A stretch of 40,112 nt of DNA from an uncultured Prevotella sp. (GTDB lineage: Bacteria > Bacteroidota > Bacteroidia > Bacteroidales > Bacteroidaceae), in assembly GCA_905235905.1 (NCBI GenBank), contig CAJONO010000104.1, positions 1 through 40,112 on the forward strand. Direction: 5' to 3'. Under the pieces are notes generated by a model. The model ran no database searches. It was not told where the DNA came from and worked only from the letters and a program-made list of their open reading frames with translations. Positions 7,169 to 15,581 of the stretch are shown here, piece by piece. Within the stretch, counting starts at the first letter, position 1. Every line of letters starts with the position of its first letter. A program made the translations under genes and the position numbers.

Positions 7169-9016
7169 CGACTTCAGGTTGCGCATGAGGAAATAATTAT
7201 AATAAAAGGTGTTGCCGTATTGTGGATAGAACACTTCCTTCATGCGCTCTTCGCTCATGCCCCGGCATTGCTGTGCCAGCTTCATGAACCCTTCGTAGCT
7301 CTGCACCACGCTCTTGTCGAAAGGCATTTTGCTGATGTCGACGTTCTTCTCCAAGTGGCCATACAGGTAGGCCGCCTCCTGGAAGTGGCGCGGCATGGGC
7401 TTGCCCACGGTCAGGTTGGCATATTGGAAGAAGGCGCGCCAGTAGGTAGGGATGTCCTTCATCTGCATGGCCGAGAGGAGCACCAGCTCGGCGCAGAGCG
7501 GATTGGTGGTGGTGCGGTAGGCCTGAAGGCTGAGCAGGAATAGCTCTATGAGCGACTGGTCGCTGCCCAGGATGCTGGTGCCGTCCATGAGGGGGATTAT
7601 GGGACCCAGCTCTGCGTCGGCCAGTAGCTGTTCGTGCTGCTGCTTTGCATCGCCCTTGAGCAGCTGTTCGTAATGGGCGGCCCATTCGCCGTGGTAGCGT
7701 GTCTGCTTTAGCAGGTCTAAGTATTTCTGTGCCACGGTGGTCTCGCCATTCAGGATGGAACAGCGCACCAGAAACTTCAGGTGCTCCACGCGCCAGCCAT
7801 ACTCCACGCCGTCCTCCAGGCACCAGCGGTAGCAATAGTTGGGAATGCCATAGTAGAGGTAGATGTTCTTGCCGCCAATCTGGGCGATGCGCAGCTCGAT
7901 ATTGGTGTAAGGCTTGCGAGAACCGTCGCGGTAGCTATACAGCTCGTTGGCGGCACGGCCCAGCTTGAACACGGCCAGGTTCTTGTACATGACCATCATT
8001 CTTGTAGGCTCGCCTTCATGCTGGCGCATAATGGAGAGAACGCCCTCCCAGTCCTGACGGTCAACGCACTCCGTCATCTGTATCTCCTCGTGGAACGTGC
8101 TGTCCTTGTACCAGAAATGCCAGGTGCCAGCCACGATGAGAACGGTGAGCAGGGCTTCGGTGGCAGCCTGGGTCCATTTGTTGGTGAGGGGACGGCAGAA
8201 GCGCCCGTTCTTGTAGAGCAGGGCAAGGAGCAGGAGGAAAAGGCTGAGCGCAATGTAGGGGTAGTAGTGGGCCGAGAAGCCTTGTTCCATCTCGAATTGC
8301 GGCAAGGCTTGCCACCAGACGTAGTCGGACATGGCCTGATAGTAGACGTTCCTATAATAGATGAGGGGCACGAATGCGATGAGAAGGGCAGCGACTGCCG
8401 AGACAATGATTCTCCATAGGAGCGATAGCGGCAGACGCCAGCTGAGAAGGGCCATCAGGGCTACTGCCAGCAGCCCGTAGAATCCGGCCAGCGGATAGGC
8501 AACCACGGCCGTAAGGGTCATGAAGAGCAGTGCCCAAAGGGGCTTGCCACTGCCACAGACGATGACCCGGTAGGCCCATAGCAGTGCCACTGCCAAAGAC
8601 GTGCCCATGGCGGCAATGAAGAAGGTGCCGCGCAGCTTCAGGTAGTAGAGCCAGTAGCCCAGCGAGAAATCGGTGAGCAGCACCAGCCCACAGGGCACCA
8701 ACAGCAGCGGCCACCAGTGAACAGGCAGGCGGAACGCCTTTTGCACCAGCCAGAGCATCAGTCCTAACCACAGGCACAGCAATAGCGAGCCAAGCCAAGG
8801 GTGGAAGAAGAACTGGGTGAAGTAGGTGCCTAACCACGTGAGTACTCCTCCGGCCACCACCAACTGCTGCTTGAAGAATAGGGGTGTGTAGAGGAAGAGG
8901 TTCAGTTCCTGGGCGCGATAAAGATAGTCGCTCTCGAAAACGACGAGAACAGCCAGCACCACGACGAGCGCCACTCCGCAGGCAAGGAGGGCGATGTTAT
9001 TTCTTAGCGTTTTCAT
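7163..9016 (-). CDS. DUF6057 family multi-pass membrane protein
   Basis: A 617-residue protein resembling DUF6057. The N-terminal half (about residues 1-305) is strongly hydrophobic with roughly ten membrane segments; many carry Trp and Leu-rich stretches such as LLLCLWLGLMLWLVQ. The C-terminal half is soluble and helical, with repeat-like character (YLDLLKQTRYHGEWAAHYEQL, AYLYGHLEKN), suggesting TPR-like packing. The ATG lies inside the end of the GH43-like gene (20-bp overlap), so the two are translationally coupled. No catalytic motif was found. The family is uncharacterised as far as I know. Confidence 0.8.
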   Translation of the reverse strand: MKTLRNNIALLACGVALVVVLAVLVVFESDYLYRAQELNLFLYTPLFFKQQLVVAGGVLTWLGTYFTQFFFHPWLGSLLLCLWLGLMLWLVQKAFRLPVHWWPLLLVPCGLVLLTDFSLGYWLYYLKLRGTFFIAAMGTSLAVALLWAYRVIVCGSGKPLWALLFMTLTAVVAYPLAGFYGLLAVALMALLSWRLPLSLLWRIIVSAVAALLIAFVPLIYYRNVYYQAMSDYVWWQALPQFEMEQGFSAHYYPYIALSLFLLLLALLYKNGRFCRPLTNKWTQAATEALLTVLIVAGTWHFWYKDSTFHEEIQMTECVDRQDWEGVLSIMRQHEGEPTRMMVMYKNLAVFKLGRAANELYSYRDGSRKPYTNIELRIAQIGGKNIYLYYGIPNYCYRWCLEDGVEYGWRVEHLKFLVRCSILNGETTVAQKYLDLLKQTRYHGEWAAHYEQLLKGDAKQQHEQLLADAELGPIIPLMDGTSILGSDQSLIELFLLSLQAYRTTTNPLCAELVLLSAMQMKDIPTYWRAFFQYANLTVGKPMPRHFQEAAYLYGHLEKNVDISKMPFDKSVVQSYEGFMKLAQQCRGMSEERMKEVFYPQYGNTFYYNYFLMRNLKSY

Positions 9017-10049
9017 TCTGCACGTCAGACCAGTTTTTCAGTAGTTTGTATTCAGCCTCCGTCAGCCGCATGAACGAGCCGTGCTGCGGCCCCGTGACAC
9101 CCTTGATGTCCTGCGGATTCTTGAAGTTGCGCAGGTTCTCGTCGGCCTCGCAGATGCGGTAGTGCTTGGGGTTGTCGCTGTATTGTATGTAGGCCACGCG
9201 CCACGTCTTCTCGCCCATCAGCTGAAAGGCGCTCGAACCCTCGCACTTCTTCTTTCCTTCAAACGAAACGTAGTCGTTCTCCACAGGCTCGCCCCAGCCG
9301 CTTGTCAGCTGCTTCGACGTGGCGGTGTAGATGCCTGGCTTGCCGCCCTCCTTCTTGATGAGCATGTGGTAGAGACCGTCGTCGAGCAGGTTGATGTCGG
9401 CATCGATGGTGGCATAGCCCCAGTCGAAGAGCAACTTGGGTTGCGTGAGACGGGTGAACGACTTGTCGGCATACGAGTAGTACATGCGGTCGTACTGCTC
9501 CTCGGGACGGTTCAGCATGGAGTAATAGATCATATAGCCGCCCTTTTCGCCGTTCTCCCACACATAGTTGGGATCCCAGAATATCTGCGGAGCCCATACG
9601 CGGTTGATGGTCGACCAGTCCTTGTAGACACTGGGGGCATCGGGATTCGTGAAGATGCTGGTGCCCTTGCGGTAGTCGAATGTCACCGAGGTCCAGTTGA
9701 GCAGGTCGTCGCTCTTGAGCAGGTCGATGCCGTAGTTGTCCCACTTATGGCTCTTGGCCACACACATGTCGGTGGTCACCATCACATAGCCCTTGCCGTC
9801 GTAGGCACGGCAGATGAAGGCATCGCGCTGGCCACCCTCAATGCGGGCATGGGCCTTGGGGTCGATGACGGCCTTGCCGCCGATGATGTCCTCATAGTTC
9901 AAACCGTCGCGGCTGATGGCGTAGGCGGTAAACTCGCCCCGGTCGCTCATGTGGCAATACAAGTAGCCATAGTCGCCCTTCTGCAGGTTCTGCCCCCATA
10001 CGGATAGAAAGCAAACAGACAAAAATGCTGACAAAAAGAGTTGTTTCAT
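8997..10049 (-). CDS. Glycoside hydrolase family 43-like protein
   Basis: A 350-residue exported protein with a signal peptide (MKQLFLSAFLSVCFLSVWGQ). It resembles five-bladed propeller GH43 enzymes (arabinanase, arabinofuranosidase or xylosidase activities). Candidate catalytic residues are the general base Asp76 in GGQRDAFI, the modulating Asp in ATIDADINLL and the acid Glu in KKCEGSSAF. It starts the three-gene unit with DUF6057 and PD40. Its promoter (10085-10117) and start codon lie inside a 119-bp sequence repeated at 11377-11495. It is not next to a SusC/SusD pair. The substrate cannot be read from sequence. Confidence 0.8.
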   Translation of the reverse strand: MKQLFLSAFLSVCFLSVWGQNLQKGDYGYLYCHMSDRGEFTAYAISRDGLNYEDIIGGKAVIDPKAHARIEGGQRDAFICRAYDGKGYVMVTTDMCVAKSHKWDNYGIDLLKSDDLLNWTSVTFDYRKGTSIFTNPDAPSVYKDWSTINRVWAPQIFWDPNYVWENGEKGGYMIYYSMLNRPEEQYDRMYYSYADKSFTRLTQPKLLFDWGYATIDADINLLDDGLYHMLIKKEGGKPGIYTATSKQLTSGWGEPVENDYVSFEGKKKCEGSSAFQLMGEKTWRVAYIQYSDNPKHYRICEADENLRNFKNPQDIKGVTGPQHGSFMRLTEAEYKLLKNWSDVQNENAKK

Positions 10050-10162
10050 TGTCTTGTGGTCTTAATTATTGTGCAATTTTGTCTGCAAAGATACGAAAAA
10101 AGGTTGTAACGAGCAACGCTTTTTGGAAGATTAACGCATTTCGGCCTAAAATAAGGGCAAAA
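10044..10162. repeat. 119-bp direct repeat, copy 1 (GH43 promoter and start)
   Basis: Matches 11377-11495 over 119 bp with four mismatches (about 97% identity). This copy is the functional one: it holds the GH43 promoter, its leader and the ATG-AAA start. Together the two copies bracket the YhcG nuclease gene at 10182-11306. Confidence 0.95.
10085..10117 (-). promoter_or_regulatory. Promoter of the GH43-like gene
   Basis: Minus strand: -7 TATCTTTGC (10085-10093) preceded by a 20-nt spacer and GTTG (10114-10117) as a -33-like box. Start codon at 10049. The whole promoter lies in the duplicated segment. Confidence 0.7.
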
Positions 10163-10191
10163 CGGCGAACATAGTTCTGTCTTATTTTAGG
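10145..10191 (-). terminator. Inverted repeat at the end of the first yhcG gene
   Basis: Perfect 11-bp inverted repeat CCTAAAATAAG (10145-10155) / CTTATTTTAGG (10181-10191) with a 25-nt loop. One arm covers the stop codon region of the YhcG gene and the other lies in the 119-bp direct repeat, so the hairpin spans the insert/repeat junction. It could act as a weak terminator or mark the element end. There is no clean T-run. Confidence 0.4.
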
Positions 10192-11306
10192 ATATTCATT
10201 ACCAATTTGCGTAATTCTTCTTTGTTAGGCAAGAATAACTCATATTTCGAAACAAACAAGTTCGAATCCATTCCGTATGTTGCATACTCCACCATCAGTT
10301 CGTCTTTGTAGTGACTCATCACGATGCCGACGGGAGGATTGTCACCCTCAACATTCTCTTCTTTGGCAAAATACCCCATGTACATATTCATCTGCCCGAT
10401 GTCTTTATGTTTCACGGCACCACGCTTGACGTCTATGAGAACAAAGCATTTCAAGATTCGATGGTAGAAAACCAAATCAACGTGGTAGTGAACGTTGTTG
10501 ATAGTCAGTGCATATTGACGACCCACGAAAGCGAACCCTTTGCCTAATTCCAGCAGAAACTTCTGCATATTGTCTATAAGTTTCTGTTCTAATTCACTTT
10601 CCTTATATCGTTTTTTGTCATCGATTCCGAGAAACTCCAGCGTATAAGTGTCTTTCACCACATCTTCGGCTGTCTGTATCTGTTGCCCTTTGTGGGCAAG
10701 TTCTATTACCCCCTCCTTATCCTTGCTGAGTGCTAATCGCATGAACAACCCACTCTCTTTCTGACGATGAAGAGCGTCTACTGTCCATCCTTCTGCAATA
10801 CACTCATTCAGATAGAATTCACGTTCTAATGAATCATCAATCGTGATAAGTTCACAGATATGCGACCACGTTAATCTGTCAGACATCTGACAAATTGCAA
10901 GTTCAGATTTGTCAGATGTCTGACAAATTGGGAACAACAAATAGAACTTCCGCATGTTATTCAGATTCGGACGGCTATACCCCCTTCCAACTCTTGCCCG
11001 AAGGATTTGGGCAAGACGCGAAAGCAGGCTTGTACCATACTTCGCCCTTGCATTTCCTTGCTGCTCAAACTCCACAATATGGCGACCAACATTCCAGTAC
11101 GTGGACTTGATTGTCTGGTTGATGCTAATAGCCAACTGACGTTTCCCCTGTTCTATCACCTCCACAATCTGATCGGCCAGTTGCATCAAGTCATCATCTG
11201 GTACCAGTATCTGTGCCTGTTTTACCTTGTCCAACACTCTATCTTGTATATCATCCATTTCTTGTCTGTTTGCTAATCCGACAAAAAGTTCTCGGTTTGA
11301 CTCCAT
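10182..11306 (-). CDS. YhcG/DUF1016 PD-(D/E)xK nuclease family protein (copy 1)
   Basis: A 374-residue protein of the DUF1016 family. The N-terminal helical domain (about 40-125) has the typical YWNVGRHIVEFEQQGNARAKYG and RGYSRPNLNNMRKFYLLF. A variable linker (126-144) is encoded by palindromes. LTWSHICELI follows, then the C-terminal PD-(D/E)xK domain: FAFVGRQY, HVDLVFYHR and CFVLIDVKRG, in which Asp and the DxK pair are the likely metal ligands. Family members are predicted DNA nucleases often found near type I restriction genes. The gene is AT-richer than its neighbours and lies between 119-bp direct repeats. It is transcribed from the repeat copy at 11418-11426. Its stop is within a hairpin. 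It is clearly diverged from the second copy at 36816. Confidence 0.9.
   Translation of the reverse strand: MESNRELFVGLANRQEMDDIQDRVLDKVKQAQILVPDDDLMQLADQIVEVIEQGKRQLAISINQTIKSTYWNVGRHIVEFEQQGNARAKYGTSLLSRLAQILRARVGRGYSRPNLNNMRKFYLLFPICQTSDKSELAICQMSDRLTWSHICELITIDDSLEREFYLNECIAEGWTVDALHRQKESGLFMRLALSKDKEGVIELAHKGQQIQTAEDVVKDTYTLEFLGIDDKKRYKESELEQKLIDNMQKFLLELGKGFAFVGRQYALTINNVHYHVDLVFYHRILKCFVLIDVKRGAVKHKDIGQMNMYMGYFAKEENVEGDNPPVGIVMSHYKDELMVEYATYGMDSNLFVSKYELFLPNKEELRKLVMNILK
10877..10928. repeat. Two palindromes inside the first yhcG gene
   Basis: TGTCAGACATCTGACA (10877-10892, two central-arm mismatches aside, self-complementary ends TGTCAGA/TCTGACA) and a longer palindrome centred on TTGTCAGATGTCTGACAA (10907-10928). 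They are in frame and encode the repeated linker PICQTSD and AICQMSD at residues 126-143. Confidence 0.75.
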
Positions 11307-11376
11307 TGAGCCTTTTGTTTTGCCTAATCTTATTACATATTGTGAGAGTGAATCAGGTCTTGATAGTCTTATCTCT

Positions 11377-11495
11377 TTTCATTGTCTCGTGGTCTTAATT
11401 ACTGTGCAATTTTGTCTGCAAAGATACGAAAAAAGGTTGTAACGAGCAACGCTTTTTGGAAGATTAACGCATTTCGGACTAAAATAAAGGCAAAA
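11377..11495. repeat. 119-bp direct repeat, copy 2
   Basis: Second copy of the GH43 promoter segment (see 10044-10162). It keeps the start codon (11382-11380 on the minus strand), now followed by an 8-codon dead-end frame (MKRDKTIKT then stop is nine residues). The nuclease gene follows about 70 bp further on. Confidence 0.95.
11418..11426 (-). promoter_or_regulatory. Duplicated promoter now driving the first yhcG gene
   Basis: The -7 element TATCTTTGC of the GH43 promoter is preserved in repeat copy 2. Transcription from here would run through the small abortive frame and into the YhcG ATG at 11306. Confidence 0.6.
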
Positions 11496-11558
11496 TAGGG
11501 AAGTTCCGTAAAGCAGATAGACACCTGCGGAGCGCAAGAGCGAGGAAGTTCAAAAATC

Positions 11559-11660
11559 AACGTTCAACGATACTACAACCTGCAACGCCAGCGCGTAGGC
11601 CATTCGCAGTTGACGAAAGACCTCTACATCGTCAACGGGTACAAGGTAGTCATCCCATAG
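11559..11660 (+). pseudogene. Remnant of a C-terminal secretion/sorting-type domain
   Basis: The plus strand encodes NVQRYYNLQRQRVGH, then SQLTKDLYIVNGYKVVIP and a stop at 11658-11660. This closely resembles the YNLQGQRV...KGLYIVNGKKVVIK ends of secreted Prevotella proteins. No body of the protein precedes it; the 119-bp repeat ends at 11495. It is a decayed tail of a former secreted-protein gene. Confidence 0.65.
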
Positions 11661-11676
11661 GAACATACATACAAAA

Positions 11677-11715
11677 AGAGAATGTGCCTATTTTGGCACA
11701 CCCTCTTTGCTTTTC
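11677..11715 (-). terminator. Terminator of the secreted T9SS protein
   Basis: Stem AGAG-AA-TGTGCC / GGCACA-CC-CTCT (11677-11706) with loop TATTTT. On the minus strand it is followed by TTTTTGTATG, fitting rho-independent termination of the gene ending at 11735. A T-rich stretch also follows on the plus strand, so it may be bidirectional. Confidence 0.75.
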
Positions 11716-11734
11716 TTTACGATTCTATTTGCTC

Positions 11735-14095
11735 CTATTTCTTCAGGAACTGCGAATTAATCACACCGCCATCATGCTTGAAGGAAAGGACATAAGCTCC
11801 CGCAGGCAAATCATAAATGCCAATCTGATCGCCCACAATACCCATCTGCTTCACCTTTTTACCGTCTAATGTGAAGATGCGGGCTGTGCCCTCCATTTCG
11901 CCAGGCAGGGTAATGTACTGGTCGTCGAAACTGAGTGACGTGTTAGACTGAATCGTGCGCACTCCATTATGGTCGGTGCCACCAAACACAGCCTTGGCTA
12001 CCGTATTCCTCTCTGTGGTTTTAAACTCCATTATTGGCTCAGTGTATTCCTTACCATCAACAATCCATTTTTCAAACTCTTCATTGCCTACTGATACTGC
12101 AGCCAAACGAACTGGTGCTCCAACTATCACGTTATAGGTACTCACTGCATCCCAGTTCTCCATCGGGAAGACCAAACCCATACCTTCGCACGTCACACTC
12201 AGTGTTCCAACTGTGATAGTACAGCCGTCGGTAATGTTGATATTGCCTTGATAGCCCTTCAAACGGTATTTCTCTGTGCTGAAGAGCCGGGCTTTAACCT
12301 GACCGTCTTGGTAATCAGAAATATAGAAAGAAGTTATGCTATTGCCAGACTTGTCACATATATAAAAGCTTTTATACAATTTTTCGCCTCCATCAATACC
12401 AACGATAGTGAATGTGATTTCTGCCGGAATAATTAGCGTGGCCTGTGTATCGCCATTTACAGTGACTTCTTGACTGGCAATAGGTACTTCCCCTATATTT
12501 CTGTCATTAAACTCAATTATGTAATTGCCTGGCAAGCAATAGAAAGTGCAGATACCATTCTCGTTTGTAGAAGAACCACCAACATATTTCAGATAAATCC
12601 AAGCTCCAGAAACCAACTTACCATCAGTGTCTTTTACGGTAACGGTCAGCTCCGAGTAATTCTTTTCAATGGTCATATCCTTGTCAAGGGTGAAAGAGGT
12701 ATATTCTACACCTATCTGATACCTATAGTCACCCTCAATGAGATAATACGTGGTATTCCATGATGCAATAAAACTTACAGTAAAGCTATCATTTTCACTT
12801 CGCACTACAGGTTTTTCTCCTTCAGTGTTGTTACTGGTGAATTTCAAGGCATGCAACTTCACATCGACCGTTTTATTGGCATCGGCCACCACCACCATTC
12901 GCGACTGTATGCTATTATTATCCATTACCATTAATTTCACTTCTGTGTCTGGCATGCAATCGTAGACAATGGTTCCATCGTCAGATGGTCTTACCTCATA
13001 ACCCATATAACCAGTATCATACTGACCATCCAAAAAGAATCCAACCTTGCTTAAGTCATCGCATGTTACTTTGAAAGTCACTCTTACCGTCTCAATGTTT
13101 ATTGTCTGGTCTTCGTTGACCACAGTGAATTCACGTACCTGTCCATCCATAGTATATTTGTAGATGCCATCCATCAGATATATCTCGGCCTTGCCATCGG
13201 CATCGGTAGTGACATATTCACTATAGGATTGATAATCACTTCTGCCTAATTGATTTTTGTAGCTCACTCTGATTCCTTTGTTGAGAACACCAACATTGAA
13301 AGTCACTTTGTGATAATCCAGCACAATGGCTGTATCATTCTTCACGCTGAATGGAGTAGAGTTCCATCCACTTTGGTCTACAATGCAATAGGGACTTGTT
13401 GAGGTTGCTTCATCTGACCTATCTGACTTTACCCATGAGCCTGAATCATATAAGCGGAAAAGATAATACCCCTTGTGAACGGGGGCATTCCCGCAACGGC
13501 CTGTAACACTTACACGATATTTCTTTTCTTGCGTACTCCTCAGTGTGATTGTCATGTCTTCGGTCACATTAACAGTTTCCTCACCATAGTTCCATTTCCA
13601 GGTGTGTATTCCTGGCTTTACGTAATAAATGAATGAGCTATCATAGCCATTGCTGTTACTTCCGTCTAATAAGTAAACACCATATTCGTATATGTATGGT
13701 TCTCCACCTGCATAGGTGGTTTGTACAATCACTCTTTTTACTTCTAACAACACGTCTTCGCCACCAACCACAAAATCGCCGCTTAATCCACCCTTAGTTT
13801 CATAATAGAGTGTCTTGCCTGAATATTTCTTGTCTAACGTGATGGTTGCGGTACTTGTAATCTTCTCGCTGTCATAGTATTTCTTTAGTAATTGCTCTCT
13901 GGCTATCTCATTGCCTTCCGAATAAATAGAAATATAAGAAAAGTCCTCGTAGTTTTCAGGCCATTCATTGATGGCTTCCCCATTATTGACCAATTTAAAG
14001 ACAGTGGTCTGTTCATGAAACCCTTCCTGAGCAGATGACGGTACACACAGCATGGCCATGAGAGCCATGCATAAGTAAAACAGTTTTTTGTTCAT
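11735..14095 (-). CDS. Large secreted protein with type IX sorting domain
   Basis: A 786-residue exported protein. The signal peptide is MNKKLFYLCMALMAMLCVPSSAQ. The body is mostly beta-rich repeats resembling bacterial Ig-like or carboxypeptidase-regulatory folds, for example LTVTVKDTDGKLVSGAWIYL and GICTFYCLPGNYIIEF. Near the end there is an InlB-like stretch (EFEKWIVDGKEYTEPIMEF). The last ~75 residues are a T9SS type A sorting domain: ARIFTLDGKKVKQMG and LPAGAYVLSFKHDGG. So the product should cross the outer membrane through the type IX system. I chose the ATG at 14095 over that at 14128 because the signal peptide starts there and a -7 box overlaps the upstream ATG. The gene is AT-richer than the neighbours and stands alone. 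Ligand unknown. Confidence 0.85.
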   Translation of the reverse strand: MNKKLFYLCMALMAMLCVPSSAQEGFHEQTTVFKLVNNGEAINEWPENYEDFSYISIYSEGNEIAREQLLKKYYDSEKITSTATITLDKKYSGKTLYYETKGGLSGDFVVGGEDVLLEVKRVIVQTTYAGGEPYIYEYGVYLLDGSNSNGYDSSFIYYVKPGIHTWKWNYGEETVNVTEDMTITLRSTQEKKYRVSVTGRCGNAPVHKGYYLFRLYDSGSWVKSDRSDEATSTSPYCIVDQSGWNSTPFSVKNDTAIVLDYHKVTFNVGVLNKGIRVSYKNQLGRSDYQSYSEYVTTDADGKAEIYLMDGIYKYTMDGQVREFTVVNEDQTINIETVRVTFKVTCDDLSKVGFFLDGQYDTGYMGYEVRPSDDGTIVYDCMPDTEVKLMVMDNNSIQSRMVVVADANKTVDVKLHALKFTSNNTEGEKPVVRSENDSFTVSFIASWNTTYYLIEGDYRYQIGVEYTSFTLDKDMTIEKNYSELTVTVKDTDGKLVSGAWIYLKYVGGSSTNENGICTFYCLPGNYIIEFNDRNIGEVPIASQEVTVNGDTQATLIIPAEITFTIVGIDGGEKLYKSFYICDKSGNSITSFYISDYQDGQVKARLFSTEKYRLKGYQGNINITDGCTITVGTLSVTCEGMGLVFPMENWDAVSTYNVIVGAPVRLAAVSVGNEEFEKWIVDGKEYTEPIMEFKTTERNTVAKAVFGGTDHNGVRTIQSNTSLSFDDQYITLPGEMEGTARIFTLDGKKVKQMGIVGDQIGIYDLPAGAYVLSFKHDGGVINSQFLKK

Positions 14096-14125
14096 AATGC
14101 AATCGTTTTTCTGCCTATGAACTCC

Positions 14126-14133
14126 CAAATTTA
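14126..14133 (-). promoter_or_regulatory. Probable -7 box for the secreted T9SS protein
   Basis: TAAATTTG on the minus strand matches TAnnTTTG and lies 30 bp upstream of the ATG at 14095. No clear -33 box. Confidence 0.45.
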
Positions 14134-14832
14134 GCGTTAATACTATGTTAAGTTTTTGGAAACAAAAAAGACGTGGGAGTTTGTTCCTCCGTGCCTATCC
14201 CTACTTTCAGGCCTTCGCATTGCCCCGTTTCAAGGATAAGCAACGCAAGCCAGCCCACGCCGAGTAGTATTATATAGTTCGGCGCAGACATAAACCACCA
14301 TGATACAATGATAGCAACGAAATGGCCAGAATATAATACACCCACGCGAACGCTTCGTTGCATTACCGCTGTGAAACGATTCAAAGTTGCGAAGTTTGAA
14401 AGTACAGACAGTAACGTTCAGAATACGTCCTTTCCCTTCGGCTGTCCTTACAAACGGTGTTCTCGGCCTCAGGATTCCATCGATGTCTTGACCCGCCCTG
14501 CCCTCACGGTTATCAGCCATTCTTGTGTCCTTTCAGTAGCAAGTGAGCAAAGCTCGAACAGCTGGCCTCCAACAGTATGGACTGGCTTAGTCAACGGCAA
14601 AAATACGTATTTTTTTCAATTCATCCTAATATTTTTACGGAAATCTGCAAATAGAGGTCGTTATTTAACGGTTTTTTCGATTCGACGGCAGGGAAAGTGA
14701 CCACTCAACACTCCCTTTTGCTTGAACCGTAAACCTACATAAATCTTACACAAATAGTTGTGACCTGCTTTTTAAGGAACTCGAGTCGATGATCGATGAT
14801 CAAGCCGATGGAATAAAAAAGTTGCTTATACG
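14134..14832. other. Gene-poor 0.7-kb spacer
   Basis: I find no gene here that I can support. Short open frames exist on both strands; one at 14148-14384 (minus) would encode a 78-residue peptide with a hydrophobic middle (YIILLGVGWLALLILE), but it has no promoter or homologue I recognise. There is a perfect 16-nt palindrome, AAAAATACGTATTTTT (14599-14614), and a small hairpin CGTTA/TAACG with a following T6 (14659-14677, plus strand). The stretch may be a decayed insertion or a dispersed non-coding repeat. Confidence 0.4.
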
Positions 14833-14864
14833 TTTGCCATTCAGAAATAATTTCGTAATTTTGC
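14833..14864 (+). promoter_or_regulatory. Promoter of the toxin-antitoxin pair
   Basis: -33 TTTG (14833-14836), 19-nt spacer, -7 TAATTTTGC (14856-14864). The antitoxin ATG is at 14892, giving a short leader. Confidence 0.8.
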
Positions 14865-14891
14865 ACAGTCTAATCAAAACGGAAAAAAGAT

Positions 14892-15164
14892 ATGGCAACA
14901 ATCAGCTTGAATCCGACATTGTACAGTCAGGCACAAACCTACGCCAAGGCCGATGGAATGAGTGTGGAAGATTGGGTGGCTATGCTTATTAAGCGCTTCA
15001 CCCCTGCCAAGAAAAGGAAATATAAAATGAGGAAGATAGAAGAACTCTCACCCGAACTTCAGGCTTTAATAGGGTTTGCGAAACCTGAGGTAGCTAACGA
15101 TGATGACATCAATGGCGATAAAGCACGGATGGAATATCTTATTGCTAAATATGCTGCACAATGA
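14892..15164 (+). CDS. Probable antitoxin of a PIN-domain toxin
   Basis: A 90-residue protein whose first ~38 residues (ATISLNPTLYSQAQTYAKAD, GMSVEDWVAMLIKRF) look like a ribbon-helix-helix DNA-binding unit. A basic linker follows (PAKKRKYKMRK). The acidic tail (NDDDINGDKARMEYLIAKYA) is likely to wrap the toxin. Its stop overlaps the toxin start as ATGA (15161-15164), the usual coupling of VapBC-type operons. By analogy it neutralises the toxin and represses the promoter at 14833-14864. The RHH call is from pattern only. Confidence 0.75.
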   Translation: MATISLNPTLYSQAQTYAKADGMSVEDWVAMLIKRFTPAKKRKYKMRKIEELSPELQALIGFAKPEVANDDDINGDKARMEYLIAKYAAQ

Positions 15165-15580
15165 GAGTGTTTCTTGACACAAACATCCTGTTAGACATTA
15201 TAGAAAGTCGGCAGAAATTCCTGCTGGCTTCTTCAAACGTTTTCGATTTGGGAATCAGAGAGCAGATAAATATGTTTGCCACTCCACTTACTTTTGCTAA
15301 CTGTGTTTATACTGCACGTAAAAACGTGGGCTACGAACAGGCAATAAGTGGTTTGAGAAGCCTGAAAAACTACGTGAAGACTGCTGTAATGGATGACGTA
15401 CAGGTAACCGATGCTCTCTGTTCTGATATGCCAGACTTTGAGGATATGCTCCAATATAAAGCCGCCGTGGCGTCCAAATGTGATGTTATCGTCACCAGGG
15501 ACAAGAAACGTCATTTTCCAAGCAATGGGATTCCTGTGCTATCGCCTGAGGATTTCTTGAATGAGTATTTTGGCAAATAG
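15161..15580 (+). CDS. PIN-domain ribonuclease toxin (VapC-like)
   Basis: A 139-residue PIN-domain protein. The first acidic residue is Asp6 in MRVFLDTNILLD. Later acidic positions are in DMPDFEDMLQYKAA and in the C-terminal CDVIVTRDKKRHF, the usual layout of PIN nucleases of this type. In VapBC pairs the toxin cuts specific RNAs. It overlaps the antitoxin by 4 bp. Directly after the stop (15578-15580) lies the tail of a DNA methylase frame, so the pair has landed in or next to a decayed modification gene. Confidence 0.85.
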   Translation: MRVFLDTNILLDIIESRQKFLLASSNVFDLGIREQINMFATPLTFANCVYTARKNVGYEQAISGLRSLKNYVKTAVMDDVQVTDALCSDMPDFEDMLQYKAAVASKCDVIVTRDKKRHFPSNGIPVLSPEDFLNEYFGK

Positions 15581-15581
15581 T

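Noticed and set aside
14148..14384. Small membrane-protein-like frame
   Set aside because: Only a hydrophobic stretch supports it; overlapping frames on the other strand look equally good and there is no promoter.
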